The notes beneath the pieces were generated by a model. It worked only from the letters and a program-made list of their open reading frames with translations, made no database searches and was not told the DNA's origin. A DNA stretch of 64,000 nt, from the NCBI RefSeq assembly GCF_018139565.1, contig NZ_JAGSPK010000002.1, positions 310,001-374,000 of the forward strand, given 5' to 3'. This document shows, in pieces, positions 1 through 13,608 of this stretch. The position numbers and the translations under genes were made by a program. This stretch comes from Cognatundibacterium rivi. GTDB taxonomy: Bacteria; Pseudomonadota; Gammaproteobacteria; Burkholderiales; Burkholderiaceae_D. Each line of letters starts with the position of its first letter. Positions within the stretch are counted from its first letter, which is position 1.

Positions 1-589
1 TGGTGCAGGCGAAAGAGCGTAAAACCTTCCTGGATGCACAGCACGCCGATCTGACCGAGGCAATCACCACTTTGCAAGATGCGATCCAAAAGATTGATAT
101 CGAAACACGTGAACTGTTGCAAGATACCTTTGATAAGGTTAATCATCACTTTGCAGAGCTGTTCCCGATTTTATTCGGTGGCGGTCAGGCGAAACTGATC
201 ATGACCGGTGACGAAATTCTGGATTCCGGCGTGCAGGTGATGGCGCAGCCTCCGGGCAAAAAGAATGCAACGATACATCTGCTGTCCGGCGGCGAAAAAG
301 CCTTGACCGCGACTGCCCTGGTATTTTCTATGTTCCAGCTCAATCCGGCGCCATTCTGTCTGCTGGACGAGGTGGATGCGCCTTTAGATGATTCAAACAC
401 TGAGCGTTTCTGTAATATGGTGAAACGCATGTCGTCCAATACCCAGTTTTTATTTATCTCCCACAATAAGATTGCAATGGAAATGGCACAGCAACTGATT
501 GGTGTCACCATGCAGGAACAGGGGGTTTCCCGAATTGTGGCGGTGGATATGGAGTCCGCCGTCAATTTTGCTACTGAGGCTCAAGCAGC

Positions 590-593
<4 letters not shown>
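1..593 (+). CDS. smc: SMC chromosome partition protein, C-terminal part
   Basis: 3' end of the structural-maintenance-of-chromosomes ATPase, which forms the core of the condensin-like complex for chromosome compaction and segregation. The reading frame is already open at base 3, so the true start lies before the window. The visible 196 residues hold the end of a coiled-coil arm and the C-terminal ATPase head: the ABC signature [10 protein letters not shown] (about residues 94-103), Walker [13 protein letters not shown] (about 118-129) and the switch histidine in FISHNK. The stop overlaps the zipA start by four bases (ATGA), so the two are probably translationally coupled. Identity is very secure; only the partial extent limits the entry. 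Confidence 0.95.
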
Positions 594-4092
<3,499 letters not shown>

Positions 4093-4093
4093 A

Positions 4094-4969
4094 ATGAGAA
4101 AAATTAAAAAAGCCGTTTTCCCTGTTGCCGGTTTGGGCAGCCGTTTTTTACCGGCGACCAAAGCGCAACCAAAGGAAATGCTGCCTATCGTTGATAAGCC
4201 GTTGATTCAGTACGCGGTTGAAGAGGCGGTGGAAGCAGGGATTACAGAAATGGTGTTCATCACCGGCCGGAACAAGCGTGCGATTGAAGACCATTTTGAT
4301 AAAGCCTACGAACTCGAAAGTGAGCTGGAGGCCGCAGGCAAAGAGGCTTTGCTTGATCTTGTGCGCAATGTGATTCCGAAAAGCGTCAATTGTATTTATA
4401 TCCGTCAACCTGCCGCACTTGGACTTGGCCACGCGGTGCTGTGCGCCCGTCCGGTGATAGGCGATGATCCTTTTGCCGTTCTGCTGGCTGACGATCTGAT
4501 GGATGCCGACGTCGGTCAGCCATCAGTCATGGCGCAGATGACGAAGCAATATGAGGCTGAAGGCGGCAGTATTATCGCAGTACAGGATGTGCCACGTGAA
4601 TTCACTCGCCAGTACGGGATCGTCAGTGGCACGCCATACAAAGACAGACTGGAACGCATGCAGGGCATTATTGAGAAACCAATGCCGGATGTCGCGCCTT
4701 CGACGCTGGCCGTGGTGGGACGTTATATCTTGTCAGGACGTATTTTCTCTTACCTCGAAAATCTGGGTAAAGGATCTGGCGGTGAAATTCAACTAACCGA
4801 TGGTATTGCAGCGATGCTGAAAGATTTCCCCGTTTACGCATTCCGTCCGGCTGCAACGCGGTATGACTGCGGTTCTAAGCTCGGTTATCTGAAAGCCAGT
4901 GTGGCACTTGGCTTGAAACACAAAGAAACCAGTGCAGAATTCAGCGAATTCTTAAAATCGATCAAATAA
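4094..4969 (+). CDS. galU: UTP-glucose-1-phosphate uridylyltransferase
   Basis: Makes UDP-glucose from UTP and glucose-1-phosphate for envelope polysaccharide and LPS core precursors. The N-terminal nucleotide-binding signature [20 protein letters not shown] (about residues 13-32) and the [13 protein letters not shown] stretch are typical of GalU. The length of 291 is standard. The ribosome site AGGAG lies in the last codons of ligA and the ATG follows the ligA stop by one base, so it is co-transcribed with ligA. A strong terminator follows at 4991. Confidence 0.96.
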   Translation: MRKIKKAVFPVAGLGSRFLPATKAQPKEMLPIVDKPLIQYAVEEAVEAGITEMVFITGRNKRAIEDHFDKAYELESELEAAGKEALLDLVRNVIPKSVNCIYIRQPAALGLGHAVLCARPVIGDDPFAVLLADDLMDADVGQPSVMAQMTKQYEAEGGSIIAVQDVPREFTRQYGIVSGTPYKDRLERMQGIIEKPMPDVAPSTLAVVGRYILSGRIFSYLENLGKGSGGEIQLTDGIAAMLKDFPVYAFRPAATRYDCGSKLGYLKASVALGLKHKETSAEFSEFLKSIK

Positions 4970-4990
4970 TCAGCCAGAGAATTGCAACGT

Positions 4991-5021
4991 GACCAGATCA
5001 GCCAGATCTGGTCTTTTTTTT
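4991..5021 (+). terminator. Intrinsic terminator after galU
   Basis: Nine-base stem GACCAGATC / GATCTGGTC (4991-4999 with 5005-5013) and a five-base loop, followed by a run of eight T. It lies 22 bp past the galU stop and closes the smc-zipA-ligA-galU unit. Confidence 0.92.
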
Positions 5022-5086
5022 GCGCCTTTTTTGAACTGGTGTATCTTGGCTATTTCGATAGCATCAATTTGAAGTAAGGGGGAAAT

Positions 5087-5620
5087 ATGATCCATCCGAT
5101 TTTGAAAATGGGCGACCCGCGTTTATTGCGCGTCGCAGAGCCAGTCACACAATACGATACGCCCGAACTGCACCAGTTGATCAGTGATATGTTTGAGACG
5201 ATGGCTGCGGCCAATGGCGCAGGTCTGGCGGCACCGCAGATCGGTGTGAATTTGCAACTGGTTATTTTTGGCTTCAAATCAAATCCGCGTTATCCCGACG
5301 CGCCAGTAGTGCCGGAAACCGTGCTGCTTAATCCTGTGCTGACGCCACTAAGCGATGAAACCGACGAGGCCTGGGAAGGTTGTTTATCGGTGCCCGGAAT
5401 GCGCGGGTTGGTGCCGCGTTGGTCGTCTCTGCGATATGAAGGTGTTGATCAGTTCGGTAATTCTATCTGTCGTGATGTCGATGGTTTTCATGCGCGCGTC
5501 GTGCAGCATGAATGTGATCATCTGAACGGTATTTTGTATCCGATGCGTATCCGCGATATGACGCAATTCGGTTTTACCGAAGTTTTATTTCCGGAGCTGG
5601 ACCCGGCAGACGACGATTAA
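5087..5620 (+). CDS. def: Peptide deformylase
   Basis: Removes the formyl group from the N-terminal methionine of new proteins using a bound metal ion. All three family motifs are present: [10 protein letters not shown] (motif 1), EGCLSVP with the metal-binding cysteine (motif 2) and QHECDHLNG with the HExxH-type metal ligands and catalytic glutamate (motif 3). It begins after AAGGGGGAAAT, a good ribosome site. The gene is not next to fmt, so it is probably the second deformylase copy often carried by Burkholderiales. It stands alone between the galU terminator and a convergent pseudouridine synthase gene. Confidence 0.94.
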   Translation: MIHPILKMGDPRLLRVAEPVTQYDTPELHQLISDMFETMAAANGAGLAAPQIGVNLQLVIFGFKSNPRYPDAPVVPETVLLNPVLTPLSDETDEAWEGCLSVPGMRGLVPRWSSLRYEGVDQFGNSICRDVDGFHARVVQHECDHLNGILYPMRIRDMTQFGFTEVLFPELDPADDD

Positions 5621-5649
5621 TCCTGCATCCGGCTCTGGGGGGCTTTAAT

Positions 5650-5728
5650 ATACTCCCCCGGAGTATTATTTACAGCCCTTATTATTCAAGGACATGAGGT
5701 GTAAAAAGACAAAAATAGGGGGGAGTAT
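5650..5728. repeat. Paired CCCCC/AGTAT palindrome element, copy A
   Basis: Perfect palindrome ATACTCCCCCGGAGTAT (5650-5666) with a second half element GGGGGGAGTAT 51 bp further on (5718-5728). It lies between the convergent genes def and the pseudouridine synthase. A closely similar pair occurs at 29942-30012. The flanks around the palindromes also match in the two copies (AATATACTCCCCC then AGTATT). The core resembles operators of the RcnR/FrmR repressor family (TACT, a C or G run, AGTA), but a convergent intergenic position argues for a dispersed repeat or for use as a terminator region. Confidence 0.6.
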
Positions 5729-5763
5729 CTGATTTAGTGATATCAGATCGTGTTTTTTAACGA

Positions 5764-6510
5764 TCAGAATTGCTCGTCTTCACGCAGATAGCGCCATTGC
5801 CCTTCGGGTAAATTACCCAGCCTGACTTTGCCGATCCGTACCCGTTTTAAACCCAGAACGCGCAAGCCCACCATATCGCACATACGGCGAATCTGGCGTT
5901 TTTTTCCTTCACGCAAAATGAAGTGCAGCTGATCTTCATTTTGCCAACTGACTTTGGCTGGCAGCAATTTTTTGCCATCGAGCATCAGGCCGTGATTCAG
6001 TCGGCGCAAATCTTCATCAGGCAATCTGCCTGGTTTGGAGTAAGCGACCCGCACCAGATATTCTTTTTCGACGACTGTATTTTCACCAATCAATTGTTTG
6101 GCAATACGGCCATCCTGCGTCAGCACCAATAAGCCAACAGAATCAATATCAAGGCGCCCGGCAGGTACCAGACTGCGCAACTGGGTAGGGTGAAATGCGG
6201 TATCGACCTTACATTCCGACCAGCGGTTTTCTGGTTTGATCAGCGCAATCGCTGGTGTGTAGCCATCTTCGGCCTGACCACTGACGTAACCAACAGGTTT
6301 ATTGATCAGTACAGTCACGCGCTTGGATTGTTCAGCCGCAGCTTGTCGTTCAACTGTTACTTTTTGATGTGGCAATACTTTGCTGCCGAGTTCGGAAATG
6401 ACGGTACCATCGACGCGCACCCAGCCGCGGGCAATCCATTCATCCGCTTCGCGGCGGGAGCACAATCCGAGTTCGGACATGCGTTTTGAGAGTCTTACTA
6501 ATTCTGTCAT
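5764..6510 (-). CDS. rRNA pseudouridine synthase, RluF/RluB family
   Basis: Isomerises uridine to pseudouridine in ribosomal RNA. It has an N-terminal S4 RNA-binding domain (about residues 5-52, with CSRREADEWI). The RsuA/RluB-type catalytic domain carries the catalytic aspartate D121 in GRLDIDSVGLLVLTQDG, and a C-terminal EGKKRQIRRMCDMVGLRVLGL block follows. The closing LKRVRIGKVRLGNLPEGQWR is typical of RluB/RluF. Overall it looks nearest to RluF, but the target base cannot be settled from sequence. It is transcribed in the same direction as glnD, 60 bp downstream of it. Confidence 0.88.
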   Translation of the reverse strand: MTELVRLSKRMSELGLCSRREADEWIARGWVRVDGTVISELGSKVLPHQKVTVERQAAAEQSKRVTVLINKPVGYVSGQAEDGYTPAIALIKPENRWSECKVDTAFHPTQLRSLVPAGRLDIDSVGLLVLTQDGRIAKQLIGENTVVEKEYLVRVAYSKPGRLPDEDLRRLNHGLMLDGKKLLPAKVSWQNEDQLHFILREGKKRQIRRMCDMVGLRVLGLKRVRIGKVRLGNLPEGQWRYLREDEQF

Positions 6511-6570
6511 GGTGAAATATCAAGCAGTGAATCCGGACTATGCAAGTCCGGATGGAAAAAGGATGCGAGT

Positions 6571-9123
6571 TTACACCCGTAATGCGTCCAACAGATCGGT
6601 TTCAAACTGTATCTGAGTGCGGGCGCCTTGCAGCGCAGCGCCATCAACGATAAATACGTCTTCAACGCGCTCGCCCAACGTCATGATTTTCGCGGTGTGC
6701 AGATTGATTTTGTATTTCGTCAGTACCTCGGCAATCGAATACAGCAAACCATTTTTGTCGTTCGCAGAGATCGACAATAAATAATACTGGCCTTTCTCGT
6801 CTGGTCGTAAATCGACCGTTGGAACGATAGGGAAGTTGCGTGACATGCGCGACAGTCGGCCGCGATTCGGCGGCGATAAAGGTGTTTGCTGCGCTAATGA
6901 TTCGCTCAGTTCGTGTTCGATCAGATTAATGATGTCGCGATACTGATGCGCAAAGCTCGGTTCGCTGACCATGAAGGTGTCGAGCGCGTAACCATTTTTA
7001 CAGGTATGGATTTTGGCATCGAGAATATCGAAATTCTTACTGTCGAAGTAATTGCAAATCCGTGCGAACAAATCCGGCTGATCTTTAACATAGACGGTAA
7101 TCTGTAGGCCTTCGCCTATCGTCGATAAACGACATTTCACTACTGGTGTGCTGCTGTCAATTCTGTCGTACAACACTCTGGTTTGCCAGGCGATGTCAGA
7201 TGCGTCATGCCTCAGAAAATAGCCGACGTCCAGTTGTTGCCAGAGTTTTTCATGTGCGTCTGGTGGAATGCCGACCAGTCGCAAGGCCTTCAGTGCTTCG
7301 TTCTGACGATTTTTTAATACGCTGTCTTTGGATGGTGCTTCGCCACCAAGAACGCGTAGAGTCATACGATAAAGGTCTTCCAAAAGCTTGGCTTTCCAGC
7401 CGTTCCATACTTTCGGGCTGGTGCCGCGGATATCGGAGACGGTCAGCAAATACAGCGCAGTCAGATGGCGCTCGTCTTTTACCAGTTTAGCGAAATTGAG
7501 CACGACATCGGGATCGGATAAATCCTGCTTTTGCGCGACTTGCGACATGGTCAGATGATTTTGCACCAGGAAGATCACTAGCTCCGTATTCGCGCGGTTC
7601 AGTCCGTGGTCGTAGCAAAATTTCTTCGCATCGGCCATTCCCAGTACGGAATGGTCGCCACCTCGACCTTTGGCAATGTCATGGAACAGCGCCGCAATAT
7701 ACAGCACCCATGGCTGATCGAAGTTGGCGATCAGTTGGCTACAGAATGGATATTCGTGGGCGTGCTCAGGCATCGTGTAGCGGCGCAGATTACGCACGAC
7801 CATCAGAATGTGCTGATCCACGGTGTAGGCATGAAACAGATCGTGTTGCATCTGCCCGATAATCCGCCGGAAATTGGGCAGGTAACGACCGAGTATGCTC
7901 ATCTGATTCATGCGACGCAGTGCATGCGTGATTCCCTGCGGTGCCTGCAATATCTGTAAAAAAAGTGAGCGGTTGAAGATGTTGTGCCTGAATTCAGCAT
8001 CAATTAACAAGCGGGCATGCCATAACGCACGCGTTGTTCTCGCTGTCATGCCTTTCAGTTCACTATGGCGCGCCATCACGAGGAAAATTTCCAGTAACGC
8101 TGACGGATTGCTTTGGAAAGTATCATCAGAGGCAATATCGATGAAGCCATTGACCTCATTAAAGCGCTCATTGATAGGGCGGGGCACTGATGGCTGAGGA
8201 AACAAAACTGCTTCGATATTCTGCAGCAGTATCAGATTGAGCTGGGTAACCGCTTTGGCGGCCCAGTAATAGCGCTGCATCAGATATTCGCTGGCGCGTC
8301 GCGATTCCGTCGTTTTGAATCCGAATGATTCCGCAATCGGTGTCTGTATATCAAAAACGAGCCGGTCTTCACGGCGTCCCGCAGCGATGTGCAGGCGTGC
8401 GCGTATGTCTTTAAATGCGCGTTCATTCCGTTTGAGTTGATGCGCTTCGGTATCCGTAATCAAACCGCGCTGCGCCAGTTCACGCCAGGAGTTGCCGAGA
8501 TTGGCTGCCCTGGCAACCCATAGAATGACTTGTAAGTCGCGCAGACCGCCCGGGCTTTCCTTGCAATTCGGTTCCAGACTGTATGGCGTGTCTTCGTATT
8601 TGACATGCCGCTGCCGGAGTTCCAGTAGTTTTTCCTGGAAAAATTTCTGCGGGTTCATTGCCTCTGCATAGCATTGCTGCAGCTTACGAAACAGGCTGCG
8701 ACTGCCGCAGACCAGACGCGCCTCAAGTAAGCTCGTCTGTACGGTGATATCGGCTGCCGACTCCTCCAGGCATTCTTCTACCGTACGTATGCTGTGCCCG
8801 ATATCAAGTCCGATATCCCAGAATAATTGCACCAGGCACTCAAGTTTGCTTTGTGTGTCGGCTGTCGGCGCTTTATCTAATAAGATCAGAACATCGACAT
8901 CAGAATAAGGAAAAAGCTCGCCGCGACCATAACCACCGACGGCAACCAGTGAACATTCCTTGGGGATGTCGAAATGTTTCCAGATTTTTTCCAGCACATG
9001 ATCCACACTGCGGCATAAACCCTTCAGTAACTGTTCCGCTTTGTGATTGTCATTAAACGCCTGTACTGCTGACGCTTGCGCTGACTTGATTTCTTCTTTA
9101 AATGCAAGTGCTGGTGAAAGCAT
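6571..9123 (-). CDS. glnD: Bifunctional PII uridylyltransferase / uridylyl-removing enzyme
   Basis: Senses glutamine and adds or removes UMP on PII proteins, controlling nitrogen assimilation. Domains in order: nucleotidyltransferase with GGYGRGELFPYSDVDVLI (about residues 63-80, metal-binding D75 and D77), a helical linker, and an HD phosphohydrolase with ALFHDIAKGRGGDHS (about 480). Two C-terminal ACT domains (about 675-750 and 780-850) bind glutamine. The length of 850 is normal. It lies 22 bp downstream of map in the same direction, and the map-glnD pairing upstream of divergent rpsB is conserved in Burkholderiales. Confidence 0.97.
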   Translation of the reverse strand: MLSPALAFKEEIKSAQASAVQAFNDNHKAEQLLKGLCRSVDHVLEKIWKHFDIPKECSLVAVGGYGRGELFPYSDVDVLILLDKAPTADTQSKLECLVQLFWDIGLDIGHSIRTVEECLEESAADITVQTSLLEARLVCGSRSLFRKLQQCYAEAMNPQKFFQEKLLELRQRHVKYEDTPYSLEPNCKESPGGLRDLQVILWVARAANLGNSWRELAQRGLITDTEAHQLKRNERAFKDIRARLHIAAGRREDRLVFDIQTPIAESFGFKTTESRRASEYLMQRYYWAAKAVTQLNLILLQNIEAVLFPQPSVPRPINERFNEVNGFIDIASDDTFQSNPSALLEIFLVMARHSELKGMTARTTRALWHARLLIDAEFRHNIFNRSLFLQILQAPQGITHALRRMNQMSILGRYLPNFRRIIGQMQHDLFHAYTVDQHILMVVRNLRRYTMPEHAHEYPFCSQLIANFDQPWVLYIAALFHDIAKGRGGDHSVLGMADAKKFCYDHGLNRANTELVIFLVQNHLTMSQVAQKQDLSDPDVVLNFAKLVKDERHLTALYLLTVSDIRGTSPKVWNGWKAKLLEDLYRMTLRVLGGEAPSKDSVLKNRQNEALKALRLVGIPPDAHEKLWQQLDVGYFLRHDASDIAWQTRVLYDRIDSSTPVVKCRLSTIGEGLQITVYVKDQPDLFARICNYFDSKNFDILDAKIHTCKNGYALDTFMVSEPSFAHQYRDIINLIEHELSESLAQQTPLSPPNRGRLSRMSRNFPIVPTVDLRPDEKGQYYLLSISANDKNGLLYSIAEVLTKYKINLHTAKIMTLGERVEDVFIVDGAALQGARTQIQFETDLLDALRV

Positions 9124-9145
9124 TATTCCGGGTCGCCTTGTACGT

Positions 9146-9955
9146 TTAAACGAGTTGAATGTAGTCAGGAATCGGCGGATAGCCAGCCGACAAGGTCAGG
9201 ACTTCATAACCGGTTTCGGTGACGAGCACCGTATGTTCCCATTGCGCAGATAAACTGCGGTCTTTGGTGCGGATAGTCCAGCCATCGCCCATGGCGCGAA
9301 TCTCACGCCGACCGGCATTAATCATTGGTTCTACGGTGAAAATCATGCCCGCTTCCAGCTTTTCCATGGTCCCGGGTTTACCGTAATGCATCACCTGAGG
9401 TGCTTCGTGGAACACTTTGCCTATGCCATGTCCACAAAACTCGCGAACCACGCTGTAACCGGCTTTTTCAGCATGCTGCTGAATCACATGTCCGATGTCA
9501 CCCAGATAGGCGCCAGGTTTAATTTTTGAAATGCCCAGCCACATGCATTCATAAGTGATCTGGTTCAGTCGTTTGCTTAAAATAGATGGTTCGCCCAGCA
9601 AAAACATGCGGCTGGTATCGCCATGGTAGCCGTTTTTAATGACGGTAATATCAAGATTGACTGAATCGCCGCTTTTTAAGACTTTATCGCCGGGAATGCC
9701 GTGACAGATCACGTCATTCACGGAGGTGCAGATGGCTTTTGGGTAGGGCGTGTAACCAGGTGGGCAATAGTTCAGCGGAGCCGGAATGGTGCCTTGCACA
9801 TTCACCATATATTCGTGACAAAGGCGATCCAGTTCGCCGGTTGTTACACCAACCTGAACGAATGGGGTGATGTAATCAAGGACTTCTGATGCCAGTTTCC
9901 CGGCGACGCGCATACCAGCGATATCTTCCGCAGTTTTAATTGAAATGGATTCCAT
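9146..9955 (-). CDS. map: Type I methionine aminopeptidase
   Basis: Cleaves initiator methionine from nascent proteins. The metal-ligand motifs of type I enzymes are present: GYHGDTSRMF (Asp ligands), CGHGIGKVFHEAP (His), FTVEPMINAG (Glu) and WEHTVLVTETG (Glu). The length is 269. It is divergent from rpsB and precedes glnD, so the product acts on proteins made by the neighbouring translation genes. The 311 bp between map and rpsB holds both promoters. Confidence 0.96.
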   Translation of the reverse strand: MESISIKTAEDIAGMRVAGKLASEVLDYITPFVQVGVTTGELDRLCHEYMVNVQGTIPAPLNYCPPGYTPYPKAICTSVNDVICHGIPGDKVLKSGDSVNLDITVIKNGYHGDTSRMFLLGEPSILSKRLNQITYECMWLGISKIKPGAYLGDIGHVIQQHAEKAGYSVVREFCGHGIGKVFHEAPQVMHYGKPGTMEKLEAGMIFTVEPMINAGRREIRAMGDGWTIRTKDRSLSAQWEHTVLVTETGYEVLTLSAGYPPIPDYIQLV

Positions 9956-10094
9956 GTTGTTTCGTAGTAGGGCAGCGATATTGAAAATGACTGTATCGCT
10001 GCGTGAGAAAGTGCGATAAACAAGTGCTATCAGCAGGTAATCGATAATTATAGACGTGAAAAGTGCGCCTGTCGCAGTGAAGTCAACTTCATAC

Positions 10095-10124
10095 TTGAGG
10101 AGAATCGCAATTTCATAGTAGAAT
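10095..10124 (+). promoter_or_regulatory. Candidate sigma-70 promoter for rpsB
   Basis: TTGAGG (10095-10100) and TAGAAT (10119-10124) are separated by 18 bp. This would leave a leader of about 135 nt before the rpsB ATG, consistent with the long autoregulated leaders of rpsB genes. It is a prediction by consensus only. Confidence 0.5.
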
Positions 10125-10266
10125 AGATGGTTGGCTTGTAAATGAATGCAAATTTCTTATAGGTTAATTCATATTCTTATCAATCGAATCCGGTCGAAAA
10201 GGGTGTCTTTTCTGCTCTGGCAGAGAGATCACTGGCTGGATTCAAGACCTAACCCTGGAGTTTATT

Positions 10267-11007
10267 ATGTCCGTAACAATGCGTGAAATGCTGGAAGCTG
10301 GCGTGCACTTTGGTCACCAAACACGTTTTTGGAATCCAAAAATGGCACCGTACATCTTCGGTCACCGCAACAAAATTCATATCGTTAACCTGGAAAAAAC
10401 ACTGGCTTTGTACCAGGAAGCGATGAAGCATATCCGTCAATTGTCTGCAAATCGCGGCACAATTCTGCTGGTTGGCACAAAACGCCAATCTCGTGAAATC
10501 ATCGCGGCGGAAGCGCAACGCGCAGGTATGCCTTACGTTGATCAACGTTGGTTGGGCGGTATGCTGACTAACTTCAAAACAGTGAAAACATCGATCAAGC
10601 GCCTGAAAGAAATGGAAGCGGCTGTTGAAGATGGTTCCGTAGAGAAGTTGTCCAAAAAAGAAGCGCTGATGTTTGATCGTGAAATGATCAAACTGCAAAA
10701 ATCTATCGGCGGTATCAAGGATATGGGCGGCGTTCCTGATGCAATTTTCGTGGTTGACGTTGGCTACCACAAAGGTGCAATTACTGAAGCAGCTAAACTC
10801 GGCATCCCTGTTATCGGTGTGGTCGATACTAACCACTCTCCTGAAGGTGTTGCTTACATCATTCCTGGTAATGATGACTCATCTAAGGCAATTGCTCTGT
10901 ACGCCCGCGGTGTTGCTGATGCAATCCTGGAAGGCCGTGCAAACGCAGTAAATGAAGTTCTGGAAGCAGTAAAGCCAGGTTCTGACGAGTTTGTGGAAGT
11001 AGAATAA
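10267..11007 (+). CDS. rpsB: 30S ribosomal protein S2
   Basis: Component of the small ribosomal subunit. The start [20 protein letters not shown] is diagnostic, and [11 protein letters not shown] and the [20 protein letters not shown] block are highly conserved. The length of 246 is normal. The ribosome site is CTGGAG, 9 bases before the ATG. It begins the rpsB-tsf-pyrH-frr block. An attenuator-like terminator separates it from tsf. Confidence 0.98.
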   Translation: MSVTMREMLEAGVHFGHQTRFWNPKMAPYIFGHRNKIHIVNLEKTLALYQEAMKHIRQLSANRGTILLVGTKRQSREIIAAEAQRAGMPYVDQRWLGGMLTNFKTVKTSIKRLKEMEAAVEDGSVEKLSKKEALMFDREMIKLQKSIGGIKDMGGVPDAIFVVDVGYHKGAITEAAKLGIPVIGVVDTNHSPEGVAYIIPGNDDSSKAIALYARGVADAILEGRANAVNEVLEAVKPGSDEFVEVE

Positions 11008-11065
11008 GCGTAATTTTTGTTCAGATAGAGAGTTTCGGGTGATTTATGCCCGGAACGCGAAAAAT

Positions 11066-11093
11066 GGGGCAACAGTCGTTCGCCCCTTTTTTT
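11066..11093 (+). terminator. Terminator/attenuator between rpsB and tsf
   Basis: GGGGC and GCCCC (11066-11070 with 82-86) flank an 11-base loop and are followed by seven T. A partial terminator between rpsB and tsf is known in other proteobacteria and sets the S2 to EF-Ts ratio; here the same role is inferred. Confidence 0.7.
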
Positions 11094-11147
11094 AAAACAA
11101 AATTTGATGATCAGTGCTGAATAGCACTACCGATTTAGGAGAATGAC

Positions 11148-12029
11148 ATGGCAGCGATTACAGCAGCGATGGTTGGTGCTTTGCGCGCAAAGACAGATGC
11201 GCCAATGATGGAATGCAAAAAAGCTTTGACAGAAGCTGATGGTGATATGGATCGTGCAGAAGAGATTCTGCGTGTAAAACTGGGCAGCAAAGCATCTAAA
11301 GCTTCTTCCCGCGTTACTGCAGAAGGTGTGGTTGCTTCTTACATTTCCGGTAACGTCGGTGCTCTGATCGAAGTTAACTGCGAAACAGACTTCGTTACAA
11401 AAAATGATGACTTCATCGCATTGGCTAACACTTGCGCTAAGTTGATCGCTGAGCACAATCCAGCTGACGTAGCTGCTTTGGGCGCATTACCACTCGACGG
11501 CAAGACAGTAGAAGAAGTTCGTGCAGCGCTGGTTGGTAAAATCGGTGAAAACATGTCCTTCCGTCGTTTTTCACGTTTTGAAACGCCAGCGAAGCTGACT
11601 TCTTATCTGCACGGCACACGTATCGGTGTTGTTGTTGAATTTGAAGGCGCTGATGAACAAGTTGGTAAAGACGTAGCAATGCATATTGCTGCGATGAAAC
11701 CAGTTGCTTTGTCGACAGAACAAGTACCTGCGGAATTGATCGAAAAAGAACGTTCAGTTGCTTCTCAGAAAGCAGCAGAATCTGGCAAGCCAGCGGATAT
11801 CGTTGAAAAAATGGTAGAAGGTTCTGTACAGAAGTTCCTCAAAGAAGTTTCTTTGTTCAATCAACCTTTCGTTAAAAACGACAAGCAAACTGTGGAGCAA
11901 ATGCTCAAATCAGTTGGTGCGAATGTGAAAGCATTCACGATGTTTGTTGTTGGTGAAGGCATCGAGAAAAAAGTGGATGATTTCGCGGCAGAAGTGGCAG
12001 CTCAAGTAGCTGCGGCAAAACAAGCGTAA
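11148..12029 (+). CDS. tsf: Translation elongation factor Ts
   Basis: Nucleotide exchange factor that regenerates EF-Tu-GTP. It has the N-terminal UBA-like domain ([20 protein letters not shown]), the [10 protein letters not shown] motif that contacts EF-Tu, and the dimerisation domain. The length is 293. The ribosome site TAGGAG precedes the ATG. A very strong intrinsic terminator follows the stop. Confidence 0.98.
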   Translation: MAAITAAMVGALRAKTDAPMMECKKALTEADGDMDRAEEILRVKLGSKASKASSRVTAEGVVASYISGNVGALIEVNCETDFVTKNDDFIALANTCAKLIAEHNPADVAALGALPLDGKTVEEVRAALVGKIGENMSFRRFSRFETPAKLTSYLHGTRIGVVVEFEGADEQVGKDVAMHIAAMKPVALSTEQVPAELIEKERSVASQKAAESGKPADIVEKMVEGSVQKFLKEVSLFNQPFVKNDKQTVEQMLKSVGANVKAFTMFVVGEGIEKKVDDFAAEVAAQVAAAKQA

Positions 12030-12040
12030 TCAGGCGTAAT

Positions 12041-12070
12041 AAAAAAACGGGCCGAAAGGCCCGTTTTTTT
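12041..12070. terminator. Strong intrinsic terminator after tsf
   Basis: Stem ACGGGCC / GGCCCGT with a GAAA tetraloop, preceded by seven A and followed by seven T. It could act in both directions, but on the minus strand there is no gene to serve. It separates tsf from pyrH. Confidence 0.95.
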
Positions 12071-12096
12071 AAGCTCAGAAAAGTAGGCTTAGGGTT

Positions 12097-12136
12097 ATTT
12101 GGTTTGGATGTCACTTCAAATGTGAGTAAACCAAAT
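12097..12136 (+). promoter_or_regulatory. Long hairpin in the pyrH leader
   Basis: Perfect nine-base arms ATTTGGTTT (12097-12105) and AAACCAAAT (12128-12136), with an inner TCAC/GTGA stem. No T-run follows, so it is not an ordinary terminator. It lies 50-90 bp before pyrH and could be a regulatory RNA structure or a protein-binding dyad. Confidence 0.45.
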
Positions 12137-12185
12137 GATTGCCTGTATTAATTTAATTTCTTAACTTTCCAGAAGGAGTCCTATC

Positions 12186-12902
12186 ATGACAAAACCTGCT
12201 TACAAGCGCGTGCTCTTGAAGCTCTCTGGCGAAGCCCTCATGGGCGATGATTCATTTGGCATTAACCGTGCCACGATTGAACGTATGGTGGCGGATGTTG
12301 CAGAAATATCCCGCTTAGGTGTCGAGCTTGCTATCGTCATCGGTGGCGGCAATATATTCCGTGGCGTTGCTCCAGGTGCGCAAGGTATGGATCGTGCCAC
12401 CGCCGATTATATGGGGATGCTTGCAACAGTAATGAATGCCTTGGCGTTAGCGGATGCGATGCGTCAGGCCGGGGTGACTGCGCGTGTCATGTCAGCAATC
12501 GCAATTGATCAGGTGGTCGAGCCTTATGTTCGCCCTAAAGCATTGCAATATCTGGAAGAAGGCAAGGTAATTGTGTTCGCGGCAGGTACTGGCAATCCCT
12601 TCTTTACTACCGATACTGCTGCTGCCTTACGCGGCTCTGAAATCGGTGCTGAAATCGTTTTGAAGGCGACGAAGGTTGATGGTGTCTATACTGCAGATCC
12701 GAAAAAAGATCCAACTGCGACACGTTTTTCCACTATTTCATTTGACGAAGCCATCTCACGTCATCTGCAGGTAATGGATGCAACCGCATTTGCACTTTGC
12801 CGCGATCAGAAATTGCCAATCAAAGTATTCTCTATTGTTAAGCCTGGTGCTTTAAAGAATGTCATTATGGGTGAAGACGAAGGCACACTTGTCCACGTAT
12901 AA
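12186..12902 (+). CDS. pyrH: UMP kinase
   Basis: Phosphorylates UMP to UDP in pyrimidine nucleotide synthesis; the bacterial hexameric enzyme is of the amino-acid-kinase fold. Motifs seen: KLSGEALMG near the N-terminus, GGGNIFRG (about 57-64) and the [32 protein letters not shown] nucleotide-binding half (described by its start [10 protein letters not shown]). The length is 238. The ribosome site is AGAAGGAG. It is separated from tsf by a terminator and from frr by 84 bp. Confidence 0.97.
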   Translation: MTKPAYKRVLLKLSGEALMGDDSFGINRATIERMVADVAEISRLGVELAIVIGGGNIFRGVAPGAQGMDRATADYMGMLATVMNALALADAMRQAGVTARVMSAIAIDQVVEPYVRPKALQYLEEGKVIVFAAGTGNPFFTTDTAAALRGSEIGAEIVLKATKVDGVYTADPKKDPTATRFSTISFDEAISRHLQVMDATAFALCRDQKLPIKVFSIVKPGALKNVIMGEDEGTLVHV

Positions 12903-12986
12903 TGCAGCGTTTTTGATTGACTGGTTTAATTTTGATAAGGGTCTTTTGCTTTTTAAAGACTGAGAATTGATGTACAGGAGGGCAGT

Positions 12987-13547
12987 ATGAGCGTAGCAGA
13001 CGTTAAAAAAAATAGTGACCAGAGAATGCAGAAGTCGATTGAGACTCTGAAAGCAGACTTGTCGAAAGTTCGTACAGGCCGTGCACATACAGGCATTCTG
13101 GATCACGTGATGGTTGATTACTATGGTTCCCCGACAAATATCACTCAGGTTGCTAACGTAACGCTGATTGACGCACGCACAATCGGTGTTCAGCCGTGGG
13201 AAAAGAAAATGCTGAGCACGATAGAAAAAGCAATTCGTGATTCCGATCTTGGTCTGAATCCATCAAGCCAGGGCGATATGATTCGTGTGCCAACACCACC
13301 ATTGACAGAAGAACGTCGTAAAGAAATGGTGAAATTGGTGAAGACTGAAGGCGAGGGCGCAAAAATCGCTATTCGTAATATCCGTCGTGATGCCAATGAA
13401 TCTTTAAAAAAAATGCTCAAGGAAAAAGAATGTTCTGAAGATGATGAGCGTCGTGCACAAGATGATATTCAAAAGCTGACAGACAAATTTGTTGCTGAAG
13501 TCGATAAGTTATTGGCTGAAAAAGAAAAAGAAGTGTTGACGGTTTAA
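12987..13547 (+). CDS. frr: Ribosome recycling factor
   Basis: Splits post-termination ribosomes together with EF-G. Typical start with [17 protein letters not shown] sequence (here [19 protein letters not shown]), the [20 protein letters not shown] region and a charged three-helix C-terminal segment. The length is 186. The ribosome site is CAGGAGGG. The gene is followed by a strong terminator, not by the usual uppS. Confidence 0.98.
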   Translation: MSVADVKKNSDQRMQKSIETLKADLSKVRTGRAHTGILDHVMVDYYGSPTNITQVANVTLIDARTIGVQPWEKKMLSTIEKAIRDSDLGLNPSSQGDMIRVPTPPLTEERRKEMVKLVKTEGEGAKIAIRNIRRDANESLKKMLKEKECSEDDERRAQDDIQKLTDKFVAEVDKLLAEKEKEVLTV

Positions 13548-13608
13548 GCCATTCACTCAGTCACATTTTCTAGTTTTTTTTGGCTCAGATTTTGAACAAG
13601 CTGTAAGT

